NCBI GenBank assembly: GCA_002254885.1
Contig: NJDG01000007.1
Location: 1 to 33,494, forward strand
Length of the DNA stretch: 33,494 nt
Direction of reading: 5' to 3'
Origin: Thermoplasmatales archaeon ex4572_165
GTDB lineage: Archaea > Thermoplasmatota > E2 > DHVEG-1
Part shown: piece after piece, positions 24,891 through 32,308 of the stretch
Layout: every line of letters begins with the position of its first letter
How positions within the stretch are numbered: the first letter of the stretch is position 1
Position numbers and translations under genes: made by a program
The notes under the pieces: model-generated
What the model was told of the DNA's origin: nothing
The model's input: only the letters and a program-made list of their open reading frames with translations
Database searches by the model: none

Positions 24891-25307
24891 ATGAATGAGG
24901 AAGAAGAATTTCAACAATATGCAGGATTAATGGAATATTACAAAAATCAACTTACCGCAATAGAACAACAATTTTCATTTTTACAATCAACAATCAATAA
25001 TTACTCACAAGCAAAAATCACCATTCAAAAAATGAAAGATGCGAAAAAAGGAACGGAAATCCTTGTTCCCATCGGTGGAGGAACATTTACATTTGCAGAA
25101 GCAACAAATACATCTAAGATTTTGACAGATGTAGGATCCGGTATTGTTGTAGAAAAAACACCCGAAGATTCAATTAAAATTCTTGATAAAAGAATTGAAA
25201 TGTTACAAAAAAACCAAGAATCAATTACTGCTATGTCTCAGCAAATTAACAGCCAAATGGAAGAAATATCAAAAAAAGCACAAGAAATTCTAAAAAAGAA
25301 TCAATAA
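24891..25307 (+). CDS. pfdA: Prefoldin alpha subunit (GimC alpha)
   Basis: Prefoldin is the jellyfish-shaped hexamer (two alpha, four beta subunits) that captures unfolded proteins and hands them to the group II chaperonin. The 138 residues form two long coiled-coil helices (about 1-50 and 85-138) joined by the beta-hairpin segment GTEILVPIGGGTFTFAEA ... ILTDVGSGIVVEKT, typical of the alpha class. The frame can be read from a GTG at 24882, but GTGATC there resembles the ribosome site for the ATG at 24891, so that start is preferred. ftsY follows 28 nt later; the pfdA-ftsY pair is conserved in many archaea. Confidence 0.93.
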   Translation: MNEEEEFQQYAGLMEYYKNQLTAIEQQFSFLQSTINNYSQAKITIQKMKDAKKGTEILVPIGGGTFTFAEATNTSKILTDVGSGIVVEKTPEDSIKILDKRIEMLQKNQESITAMSQQINSQMEEISKKAQEILKKNQ

Positions 25308-25335
25308 GCTATTTAGATGATTTCTAGGTATTATC

Positions 25336-26553
25336 ATGTTTAAATTTCTTAAAAGAAAAATAAAAAAATTTGAAGATCAGCTCGAAACTGAATTGGATCA
25401 ATCCATAAAAGAGGAACTCGAGAACAAAATAGAAGAGGAATCATTTCAAACGGAAGAAATACCAATTCAGCAAGAGGAGAAAATTAAACCAGATAAAATA
25501 GAGATACCTGAAAAACAACCAACATCCATTCAAACTGAGAAAAAAACTGAATCGTTACGTGAGCAACGACGTAAAAAAAGGATGCAAGCACGCGATAAAC
25601 GTGATAAAGAAATAGACCAACAAATAGAACAAAGCATCAAATCAGAGCTTAAACATACCCTAGAAACAAGAAAATCAATAGAAAAAAGTTTTACAAAACA
25701 TGCCAAAAAAAGTATTATCAGTGATGAAAAACTTGATGATCTTTTATGGGGACTCGAAGTAGATTTACTTGAATCTGATGTTGCTTATAGTGTTATTGAA
25801 TCGTTAAAAAACGATATTAAAGAAGAATTAAAACAGGCATCTTTTTCAAAGGGCAAAATCAATGAAATCATAGAACAGGTCCTTAAACATGCAATCTCTC
25901 ATGTTTTAAAATCAAATAATTTTGATTTTGATGAATTTCTGATAAAAAGTGAAAAACCATTAACCATTATGTTTGTTGGTGTAAATGGAAGTGGGAAAAC
26001 ACTTTCAATTGCTAAAATGGCAACAATGCTTAAAGAAAAAGGTTTTTCAAGTGTAATGGCTGCTGGTGATACCTTTCGAGCAGGAGCTATTGAACAACTT
26101 GGAATCCATGCTAAAAATATTGGTGTAAAAATCATTAAACATGGCCCGGGTGCTGACCCTGCTGCTGTTGCATATGATGCTATTGAACATGCAAAAGCAA
26201 AACATAAGGATGTAGTCTTACTTGATACAGCAGGTCGTATGCAAACAAATATTAATTTAATGGATGAAATGGCTAAGATTAAACGTGTTGCTCAACCTGA
26301 TCTCATTCTCTTTGTGGGAGATGCATTAGCAGGAAATGATGCGGTTGAACAAGCGAAACGATTCAATGAAATCGTTGGAATAAATGGTGTAATCCTTACT
26401 AAGGTTGATACTGATGCTAAGGGTGGAAGTGCTCTTTCTGTTGCTTATACCATAGGAAAACCATTGCTCTTTATTGGTGTTGGTCAAGAATATAATGATC
26501 AAATTGAATTTGATGCTGAATGGATGATTAAGAATATCTTCTCTGAAAATTAA
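25336..26553 (+). CDS. ftsY: Signal recognition particle receptor FtsY
   Basis: FtsY is the membrane-associated GTPase that docks SRP-ribosome complexes. The 405 residues begin with a highly charged region (about 1-115, many Glu, Lys and Gln) corresponding to the acidic A domain. Then come the four-helix N domain (DLLWGLEVDLLESDVAYSVI) and the GTPase G domain. Visible motifs are GVNGSGKT (G1, about 215), DTFRAGAIEQL, LLDTAGRMQTN (G3), TKVDTDAKGGSAL (G4 plus closing loop) and FIGVGQEYNDQIEFD. It is translated just after pfdA with AGGT ahead of the ATG. Confidence 0.96.
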   Translation: MFKFLKRKIKKFEDQLETELDQSIKEELENKIEEESFQTEEIPIQQEEKIKPDKIEIPEKQPTSIQTEKKTESLREQRRKKRMQARDKRDKEIDQQIEQSIKSELKHTLETRKSIEKSFTKHAKKSIISDEKLDDLLWGLEVDLLESDVAYSVIESLKNDIKEELKQASFSKGKINEIIEQVLKHAISHVLKSNNFDFDEFLIKSEKPLTIMFVGVNGSGKTLSIAKMATMLKEKGFSSVMAAGDTFRAGAIEQLGIHAKNIGVKIIKHGPGADPAAVAYDAIEHAKAKHKDVVLLDTAGRMQTNINLMDEMAKIKRVAQPDLILFVGDALAGNDAVEQAKRFNEIVGINGVILTKVDTDAKGGSALSVAYTIGKPLLFIGVGQEYNDQIEFDAEWMIKNIFSEN

Positions 26554-26645
26554 TTCCCTATTAGTATCTTATATAAAATTATTTGATAAAAACACAATAT
26601 TTATAAATCTTTAAAATAACATTTTTAATATAAATATTATATTGT

Positions 26646-28283
26646 GTGAAGAAAATGGTGAAAAAATTCATTGTAACAGTTGTTGTCATTGTATTATTAG
26701 CATCCTTTCTGATGCCTCCTGTTATCTCACAAACTACATCACCCATAGATTCAAACCTAGGTCCTAATGCAGATCCTGGTGGGCCATACTATGGTAAAAC
26801 ATATCTTCCTCTTACTTTTGATGGATCAGATAGTTATGATTCAAATACCTCCATCATATCATTTACTTGGTACTGTGGTGAAGGAAATATTGAAACAGGG
26901 GAGATCACAAGTCATGTTTACAAATATCCTGGCACTTATACCCTTAGCCTTACAGTTGTAAATGAAAATGATATATGTGATACAGAATCCACTACTGTAA
27001 CAATAAGTGAAGATGATGATCCAAGTATATCTCTTCTTTCACCAGAAGATAACTCATTTTATTTTCATAATTTATTTTTATTTCCTTTAAATAAAACAAC
27101 AATCTGCATTGGCCCATGTACTATTACAGCGGATGCATTTGATGATGTTTCAATACAAAGAGTAGAATTCTATATAGATGATCAGTTAAAACATACTGCA
27201 TATGAAAAACCATATACAATGGACTGGAAAAGAGGATCATTTAAGCACACTATCAAAGCAGTAGCATATGATTCAGCAGGTAATTTTGATTCAATAGAGC
27301 AAGATGTATTCAAATGGAATTTCCATCCTTTACTACTGATATCAACACTTTTGTTATTTCAAAATGAAAACAACAATGATGTTTTTGATTGGTTTTCAAA
27401 TCAGGATTCAAGGACCAATACCATCCTTGATATAATCAAAAACATTGTTATATCAGATCCAAAAACAGATCCCTCATTACTTTCATTTCTACAATCACTT
27501 GAAGAAAAAATCAATCCAGATACAAACTCAAATATCCTAAATTTCCTTCAAAATCACCCAATAATAAAAAATAAATTCATTGAAAAATATCCTTTACTCT
27601 ACCTACTTCTCATCATTGACTCATATAAAACAGATGAAAAAACATCGATTATTAAAGAAAAACCAACTCTATCAATCATTCTAAGTGCAATAATTCTTTC
27701 ACGGTTAAAAAGCAGATCATCCGATAATCCAAGTATCTTTGACAATAATCCATTATCAAAAGAAACAAAACTTCTTGATTGGATCAATAATCATCCTCTT
27801 TTAACATTGGGGGCAGGAATCCTATTTACGTATCTAATATTAAATAGAAATATTGAACCTGTTTCTAGTATTGATGATACAACTAACAATCAGAATAGAT
27901 TACCTCACTCAAACCCTGGAGGGCCATACCAAGGTAATATTTACGAACCAGTTCTTTTCAATGCAGAAAAGAGCTATGATGAAGATGGGACAATAACTTC
28001 ATTTCATTGGGATTTTGGCGATGGAGAAACAGGTTCAGGAAAAACCACCGAGCATCAATATACAAAACCAGGGATTTATCTTGTCACTTTAACTGTAACG
28101 GATACCCAAAATGGAGAAGAATCCGACACCATACAAGTATCAATTACTGATGAAAAACCAAAATTAAATGATGAAGATAATCAAACGCTAATGAATCAAT
28201 TCGGGATTATATCTGGTGCTTTATCATCCATCATGATAGCAGGTTTAATAATGTTAAAATATAGGAGGGGATTTTTTGAATAA
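26646..28283 (+). CDS. Membrane-anchored surface protein with two PKD domains
   Basis: The 545 residues start with a signal peptide (KKFIVTVVVIVLLASFLMP). PKD domain 1 lies at about 40-120 (DPGGPYYGKTYLPLTFDGSD and on to TYTLSLTV). A Big-type Ig-like domain follows at about 125-215 (DDVSIQRVEFYIDDQLK). The mostly helical central region of about 200 residues has no known motif; hydrophobic patches at LLLISTLLLF and LTLGAGILFTYLIL could be membrane segments. PKD domain 2 lies at about 420-505 (NPGGPYQGNIYEPVLFNAEK, WDFGDGE). A C-terminal helix (IISGALSSIMIAGLIML) plus RRGFFE is a stop-transfer anchor. A GTG at 26646 or the ATG at 26655 may be the start. It overlaps the next gene by eight bases. 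Confidence 0.8.
   Translation: MKKMVKKFIVTVVVIVLLASFLMPPVISQTTSPIDSNLGPNADPGGPYYGKTYLPLTFDGSDSYDSNTSIISFTWYCGEGNIETGEITSHVYKYPGTYTLSLTVVNENDICDTESTTVTISEDDDPSISLLSPEDNSFYFHNLFLFPLNKTTICIGPCTITADAFDDVSIQRVEFYIDDQLKHTAYEKPYTMDWKRGSFKHTIKAVAYDSAGNFDSIEQDVFKWNFHPLLLISTLLLFQNENNNDVFDWFSNQDSRTNTILDIIKNIVISDPKTDPSLLSFLQSLEEKINPDTNSNILNFLQNHPIIKNKFIEKYPLLYLLLIIDSYKTDEKTSIIKEKPTLSIILSAIILSRLKSRSSDNPSIFDNNPLSKETKLLDWINNHPLLTLGAGILFTYLILNRNIEPVSSIDDTTNNQNRLPHSNPGGPYQGNIYEPVLFNAEKSYDEDGTITSFHWDFGDGETGSGKTTEHQYTKPGIYLVTLTVTDTQNGEESDTIQVSITDEKPKLNDEDNQTLMNQFGIISGALSSIMIAGLIMLKYRRGFFE
28264..28270 (+). promoter_or_regulatory. Ribosome binding site that sets a TTG start
   Basis: GGAGGGG lies five bases before a TTG at 28276 within the last codons of the PKD gene. 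It is the strongest such site in this part of the window and argues for TTG as the start of the downstream membrane protein rather than the ATG at 28303. Confidence 0.6.
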
Positions 28284-29115
28284 ACAAACACCTGATTTAA
28301 ACATGTATATTTTCCTTTTTATTCTCTATATGATTGAAATATTCTTCTTTTTCATTGGTTTCTTTACATCTGGACTATTCTACCATTATGGATTCAACCT
28401 TGGAAACATTTCAATAATGCTTATTATTGGTCTTTTTTTAATCCAAGGAATTACCATTTACAGCCTTTATCTATTATCTTATGGCATTATACAAAAAAAG
28501 AAATGGGCAAGAAAATTTACAATGTTTTTTCTCATATGGGCATCGTTATGGGCAATGTGGAGTATTTTAATCGGTAATAATATCATCCTAAATGCAATCA
28601 TTTTAATCTGTTACATCATGATGCTGTTTTACTTAACTTCTCCAACAGTTGTCAGTTATTTTTCAGAATTTTTCAAATATGGGAGATATATACTCTACAC
28701 CCGCATGGTCAAATTAAAAAGTGGAATAGTTCTTCCAATATTTTTTTTCAGCTCACATCACCCTCATAGTGGAATACGTACACAATTACCAAAAGGATAT
28801 ATGGTTAAAGAAAACCCAACATCACATATGCCATACCTGAAAAAAGAAACACAGAACCTATCAAAAAACGATACAACTTCTAAACCATCAACACATATTA
28901 AAAAGCCTGTTATTTATGTTGTAAATCATTCAAAAAATCCTAAATATTTAAAAAAATGGGCATGTCGAAGTAATCAACAAATTCTCAGTCAACATCAAAC
29001 AAAAAAAGAAGCATTGAAACATGCAAGAATCATTGCCCAAAAAAAGAAAGCGCGCATTCTTGTTCAAAATAATCATGGCAAGTTTATCTATGGTCTCAAA
29101 CCACGCATGAAATAA
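28276..29115 (+). CDS. Four-helix membrane protein with a C-terminal DUF2188-like domain
   Basis: The 279-residue protein has four hydrophobic helices in the first 135 residues (IFLFILYMIEIFFFFIGFF, IMLIIGLFLIQGITIYSLYL, MFFLIWASLWAMWSILIG, ILNAIILICYIMMLFYL). A basic linker of about 80 residues follows. The last 65 residues (from PVIYVVNH through TKKEALKHARIIAQKKKARI to HGKFIYG) fit the small DUF2188 fold by pattern: a strand pair, a Thr-Lys-x-Glu-Ala helix, and a final strand pair. DUF2188 is usually a free-standing small protein of unknown role. Its attachment to a membrane bundle is unusual to my knowledge. The gene starts at a TTG with a strong ribosome site and overlaps the double-PKD gene, so the two products are probably made together. 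Confidence 0.7.
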   Translation: MNKQTPDLNMYIFLFILYMIEIFFFFIGFFTSGLFYHYGFNLGNISIMLIIGLFLIQGITIYSLYLLSYGIIQKKKWARKFTMFFLIWASLWAMWSILIGNNIILNAIILICYIMMLFYLTSPTVVSYFSEFFKYGRYILYTRMVKLKSGIVLPIFFFSSHHPHSGIRTQLPKGYMVKENPTSHMPYLKKETQNLSKNDTTSKPSTHIKKPVIYVVNHSKNPKYLKKWACRSNQQILSQHQTKKEALKHARIIAQKKKARILVQNNHGKFIYGLKPRMK

Positions 29116-29154
29116 AAACAAATTATCATAGCAAAACATAGCAGAAATTGCACA

Positions 29155-29162
29155 TTTTTTTT
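29155..29162 (+). terminator. Oligo-T tract after the DUF2188-like membrane gene
   Basis: Eight consecutive T lie 40 nt after the stop at 29115, in a position expected for an archaeal terminator of the PKD/DUF2188 unit. Confidence 0.4.
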
Positions 29163-29268
29163 ATTAATTCAAGAAATGGAATATGATTGTATCGAAACCT
29201 GGTATCTCTTGTACAATAAATCCTTAATAAACAAAAAAACAAAATACTATTTTGAGGAATGATGAAAG

Positions 29269-29379
29269 ATGATAATAGCAGGACTTATATCAACAGAAGA
29301 TGAAGCAAAAGAAATTGAAAACATTAGCAAATGTTTCTTAATAGGAAAAAGAGCACGATTCTTAGCAAATCATATCTAA
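29269..29379 (+). CDS. Possible 36-residue peptide in a short transcription unit
   Basis: The gap 29116-29585 holds no normal-sized gene. It does hold a TATA-like CCTTAATAAAC at 29222-29232, GAGG at 29254-29257 and this frame (MIIAGLISTEDEAKEIENIS, ending RFLANHI), followed at 29396-29476 by a second tiny frame (MKTLQQKKKQNKR ... TWVNI). A run of eight T at 29491-29498 closes the unit. The peptide has no known motif. It may be a real small protein, a degenerate gene, or part of a non-coding RNA. No tRNA-like fold or C/D box pair was found in the same stretch. Confidence 0.3.
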   Translation: MIIAGLISTEDEAKEIENISKCFLIGKRARFLANHI

Positions 29380-29490
29380 AAAAAAAGTGAGCTTTATGAA
29401 AACCCTTCAACAAAAGAAAAAACAGAATAAAAGAAATACCCCTGATGAAATAGTAATTACTTGGGTAAATATCTAATTAAAACTAAAATA

Positions 29491-29498
29491 TTTTTTTT
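29491..29498 (+). terminator. Oligo-T tract closing the short unit
   Basis: Eight T in a row, followed by further T-rich sequence to 29540, lie 15 nt after the stop of the 26-residue frame and before the promoter region of the next gene. Confidence 0.4.
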
Positions 29499-29585
29499 AT
29501 CTTTTTGTCTAATTATTTTTGATTATTTTATTTTTTTAGTATTCATTTATTAATGATGTATCTATTCATCAATCATAGAGTTTTT

Positions 29586-30095
29586 ATGAAAATAAAAAAC
29601 CGCAATGAAGTTCTTTCCGACATCATTAAAGATGCAAAACACCACCCTAAAAATTGGAAAGCAGTTTTTGGTAAAGATACTAGTCAACTCAGTTCTGATT
29701 ATTACCTATTCCACCCTCATGTAGGATTATATTTTTTAAAAGAATATGAAAAAAATCCATATGTTCGTAAAGGTGTTGGTGGAAAAATCGCAAGACATGT
29801 AGATGATGATTTAGAGAAATCAATCATTAAATCGTCAAGTGATTTTGGTATTATACAGGGAGATATCCATAAAATCGCGTCAAATATCAGTAAAGGCATT
29901 CATCCAAACAACATTATAGATGCAGCAATAAAAGGTAAAGATATGGGTTTACGTATTCCTCTAAGAGGAAAAATATCTCATGAAAATGAATCATACAATA
30001 GTATTAAAGAACAGCTTAAATCTTCAAGAAAAAAGGTTGATTTCGCATTTGAAAAAATGGCAAAAAAAGAAGGTTTATATCAATCCTATGAATAA
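29586..30095 (+). CDS. Protein of 169 residues, unknown function
   Basis: I do not recognise this protein. It starts MKIKNRNEVLSDIIKDAK, is basic and mixed alpha/beta in character, and has no cysteines or membrane segments. Notable stretches are DYYLFHPHVGLYFLKEYEKN, GVGGKIARHVDDDLEKSI and IHPNNIIDAAIKGKDMGLRI. The aromatic- and histidine-rich first stretch looks conserved. An in-frame ATG also occurs at 29553, but CATTTATTAATG at 29544-29555 looks like the TATA box and would overlap that codon, so 29586 is preferred. It converges on trpS with 16 nt between stops and ends in an oligo-T tract shared by both. Confidence 0.7.
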   Translation: MKIKNRNEVLSDIIKDAKHHPKNWKAVFGKDTSQLSSDYYLFHPHVGLYFLKEYEKNPYVRKGVGGKIARHVDDDLEKSIIKSSSDFGIIQGDIHKIASNISKGIHPNNIIDAAIKGKDMGLRIPLRGKISHENESYNSIKEQLKSSRKKVDFAFEKMAKKEGLYQSYE

Positions 30096-30111
30096 AAAAT
30101 GAAGATTTTTT

Positions 30112-31431
30112 TTATTCAACAATAAATTTATCAATGATTTCTCCTGCGTGTTTCCTCTTTTCATCAATATCTAAAAGAAGACGCTCCATCATTTCTGCGG
30201 CAAGTTTCTTACAATTCCCACACATTTGAGAACCATTCTTACAGGATTGATAAATTTCTTGAAGTTTATTATCATCCTCAATCAAATGATACATCATAAG
30301 CTCATAAACCATACATTCATCAGGTTTACCGCCATCTTTTTTCTGCTGCTCCAAGGTAACTGCACCACCAGTTTTTGCACGCATTATCTTCTTTTTAGCA
30401 ACCTTGGGATCATCTGATAAAAAAATAGCGCTTTCAGATTTCGAAGAAGACATTTTACCCCCATTTAAACCAGTCATAAAACGATGAAATGTTGCAGCAG
30501 GTGGAAGAAAACCATAACCATCAAACATTGGTTCTGTTTTAGCTAGAGTATTATCAATCATCATGATTTGATCTTCTATTGCATCATCAATATAAATTGC
30601 CTTATATTCGGTTATTTTGTTTAATTGTTTAAAACCAAGATTTCTAATTATTTTTTCTGCATGATCAAGCAAAACAGATACATCCTCATCAGGCTTTACA
30701 AAAACACCAATTTTATTATCCTTTGTTCTTTTTACATTAAAAATACGATGAGCCTTAGCTACATCCCTACATAATCTAATATGAGGATCCTGATCAACAC
30801 CAACAGGTACAAGAACAGGTCTGATACCACCAAATTCCTCAAGTTGAACATGTAAAATATCACCAGTTTGAATTAATGGTGCTAACACATGAGTCATATT
30901 TGTAGAACCATCAAATCCATATGTTGCTATCATCTGCGACCAATTAACCTTCCTACCCAGTAAAAATGCTAAATCCTTCACATGTTGATTCTTAGATTGA
31001 AAATAAATAGAGCATTTCTCTGGTTTAAGACCAAGTGCAATATAATTTTTAATATACTCCTCAATTGCAAGAGATCTTGTTTCCTTTAAAGAATACCCAC
31101 GTGTGCCATAAGATTCAATATCTGCCACAGCAATAAAAATATCCGCACCGATACTCTGATAATAAATAACCTCATCAATAATCATCTTATGCCCAAGATG
31201 CATTTTACCAGAAGGCATTAATCCAGTAAGAATCGCCCAAGGCTTCTGATTATTGACTGCGTCAAGAATCATCGAAAAATCTCTTTGACCAAAAACAATA
31301 CCTCTACGAAGAAGTCTATGAGGGTTTTGAAGATTTTTCCAATGATTATCAGAAAAAACACCAATACCAAATTCATCACGTAGACGGGCATAATCTTGAT
31401 AAGTCGATGAACTCCATGGATCAATTTGCAT
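30112..31431 (-). CDS. trpS: Tryptophanyl-tRNA synthetase
   Basis: TrpRS charges tRNA-Trp. The 439-residue protein is the archaeal/eukaryotic type. Seen: GLMPSGKMHLGHKM with the HIGH-equivalent HLGH (about 70-75), VPVGVDQDPHIRLCRDVAK in the tryptophan/AMP pocket region, LNGGKMSSSKSESA with the KMSKS-equivalent loop (about 325), and a C-terminal anticodon-binding helical region. CGNC near the end may bind metal. GGTTGAT lies just before the ATG and a TATA box lies at 31477-31486. It is monocistronic and faces the 169-residue unknown gene tail to tail. Confidence 0.95.
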   Translation of the reverse strand: MQIDPWSSSTYQDYARLRDEFGIGVFSDNHWKNLQNPHRLLRRGIVFGQRDFSMILDAVNNQKPWAILTGLMPSGKMHLGHKMIIDEVIYYQSIGADIFIAVADIESYGTRGYSLKETRSLAIEEYIKNYIALGLKPEKCSIYFQSKNQHVKDLAFLLGRKVNWSQMIATYGFDGSTNMTHVLAPLIQTGDILHVQLEEFGGIRPVLVPVGVDQDPHIRLCRDVAKAHRIFNVKRTKDNKIGVFVKPDEDVSVLLDHAEKIIRNLGFKQLNKITEYKAIYIDDAIEDQIMMIDNTLAKTEPMFDGYGFLPPAATFHRFMTGLNGGKMSSSKSESAIFLSDDPKVAKKKIMRAKTGGAVTLEQQKKDGGKPDECMVYELMMYHLIEDDNKLQEIYQSCKNGSQMCGNCKKLAAEMMERLLLDIDEKRKHAGEIIDKFIVE

Positions 31432-31476
31432 ATAATATCAACCCTGAAAAACAAAAACAGTTACAAAAACCTTCCC

Positions 31477-31486
31477 ATAATAAAAA
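31477..31486 (-). promoter_or_regulatory. Probable TATA box for trpS
   Basis: TTTTTATTATG on the minus strand is centred about 50 nt before the trpS ATG, leaving a leader of about 25 nt that includes the GGTTGAT ribosome site. Confidence 0.45.
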
Positions 31487-31529
31487 GAATGAGAGAGGAT
31501 GAAAAAGGGGGCAAAAAATATGAAAAAGA

Positions 31530-31646
31530 TTATTCATCAAGTAAGATATTGGTTAACTGTTCAATGAACGAATCAGCAAACATAGGAGAATAAGCAGGTT
31601 CAAAATGATCGATATAATCTTCATTTTTTTCTTTCATCCTCATCAT
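31530..31646 (-). CDS. Possible 38-residue acidic peptide gene
   Basis: The 376-nt gap between trpS and the RNase P RNA contains a minus-strand frame starting MMRMKEKNEDYIDHFEPAYS and ending LTNILLDE. It is acidic, ordered-looking and has a good archaeal TATA box (31678-31690) about 37 nt upstream, with a GAAGGG purine tract before the first ATG. Starts at 31643 or 31637 are also possible. No family is recognised. A short frame in AT-rich DNA can occur by chance, so the promoter is the chief support. The rest of the gap holds the two divergent promoters and nothing else recognisable. Confidence 0.4.
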   Translation of the reverse strand: MMRMKEKNEDYIDHFEPAYSPMFADSFIEQLTNILLDE

Positions 31647-31677
31647 CCCTTCACATTTCCAATTTTATCAACCATAG

Positions 31678-31690
31678 TTTTTATAGATTT
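31678..31690 (-). promoter_or_regulatory. TATA box upstream of the 38-residue frame
   Basis: AATCTATAAAAAC on the minus strand is among the best TATA matches in the window. Transcription would start near 31657, about 11 nt before the first ATG of the small frame. It is divergent from the RNase P RNA promoter about 95 nt away. Confidence 0.5.
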
Positions 31691-31775
31691 CCTGTTAAAA
31701 TACCAAAAAAAGAAAAATCAAAGAGAAATGATGGCATTAAATAAAACAAAGTTTGAAAAGAATAATAATGAAAAA

Positions 31776-31785
31776 GATTTTAAAG
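31776..31785 (+). promoter_or_regulatory. TATA box of the RNase P RNA gene
   Basis: GATTTTAAAG with a purine-rich BRE-like stretch before it (GAAAAA) is centred about 27 nt upstream of the predicted 5' end of the RNA at 31806-31808, the normal archaeal spacing. Confidence 0.55.
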
Positions 31786-31805
31786 TGTTTTAAACTCTGG
31801 ATGTT

Positions 31806-32112
31806 TTGTTGGGAGTAGGTGGACAGCTCACGGCCTTGTGCTGAGGAAAGTCCTCCCTCGCTCTGGACTGGGGACCTACACAAGTAGGAGAGGCGGGAGC
31901 CTCTGCAGAGGAGCAGAAACGACACAGCCCATGAAATATGCAATGATACAAGTCTGTTGTTGAGGTCTTTATGGGATTTGATGAAACGGCCAATCTGCCC
32001 CTGGAGCAAGCCTAAACAGTGGACATCAGTTGTCCAGACTGCCCCACAGGTAAGGCGCCTAGTAGAATGCTGTCTTAAAACAGAAGGAGGCTTACGGCCT
32101 ACACCCAGCTCT
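31806..32112 (+). ncRNA. rnpB: RNase P RNA (archaeal)
   Basis: This is the catalytic RNA that removes 5' leaders from pre-tRNAs, with archaeal protein partners (Pop5, Rpp30, Rpp21, Rpp29, L7Ae). The universally conserved elements are present and in order: GAGGAAAGTCC (CR-I, 31843-31853), CAGAAACGACACAG (CR-II/III region, about 31914-31927), and ACAGAAGGAGGCTTACGG (CR-V, 32080-32097), whose pairing with CR-I forms helix P4. The 5' GTTGGGAGTAGG (31808-31819) pairs with CCTACACCCAGC (32098-32109) to form P1 with one mismatch, which fixes both ends at about 302 nt. A CAGCTCAC/GTGCTG hairpin after P1 fits P3. It is far richer in G and C than its surroundings, as for structured RNAs in AT-rich genomes. 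Short frames here on either strand are not genes. Confidence 0.95.
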
Positions 32113-32131
32113 TTTCAACTAAGCCTCATCC

Positions 32132-32138
32132 TTTTTTT
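32132..32138 (+). terminator. Oligo-T terminator of the RNase P RNA
   Basis: Seven T follow the 3' strand of P1 by about 22 nt, consistent with archaeal termination and later 3' trimming of the RNA. Confidence 0.55.
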
Positions 32139-32211
32139 CCAAAGTTCTCCTTAATAAACTTAATTTACGTTTTTGTTAGTCCCCCCCAAAGTCCCAAATG
32201 CTTGGTAATAG

Positions 32212-32284
32212 GTAGCATAACCTTGTTAAAATTCTAGGATTTCTTATCAGTTTTTTTCATTTTATCGATGAGTTTATATGCTAC
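32212..32284. repeat. Inverted repeat before the transposase overlapping its TATA box
   Basis: GTAGCATA (32212-32219) and TATGCTAC (32277-32284) are perfect eight-base inverted repeats 57 bases apart. The right arm overlaps the TATA-like GTTTATATG (32272-32280) that sits about 30 nt before the transposase ATG. It may be an operator or a hairpin in read-through RNA that hides the start, but short matches can arise by chance. Confidence 0.3.
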
Positions 32285-32308
32285 AAACATATAACCTAAA
32301 TTGGTAAT

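Noticed and set aside
29116-29586. Possible tRNA or C/D-box RNA in the gap
   Set aside because: ATGATGA occurs near 29259, but no D box lies within a normal distance and no cloverleaf or TTC loop is present.
31737-32154. Short reading frames on both strands over the RNase P RNA
   Set aside because: They lie within a structured RNA whose conserved elements and P1 pairing are clear. Their sequences are cysteine/serine-rich products of GC-rich RNA, not proteins.
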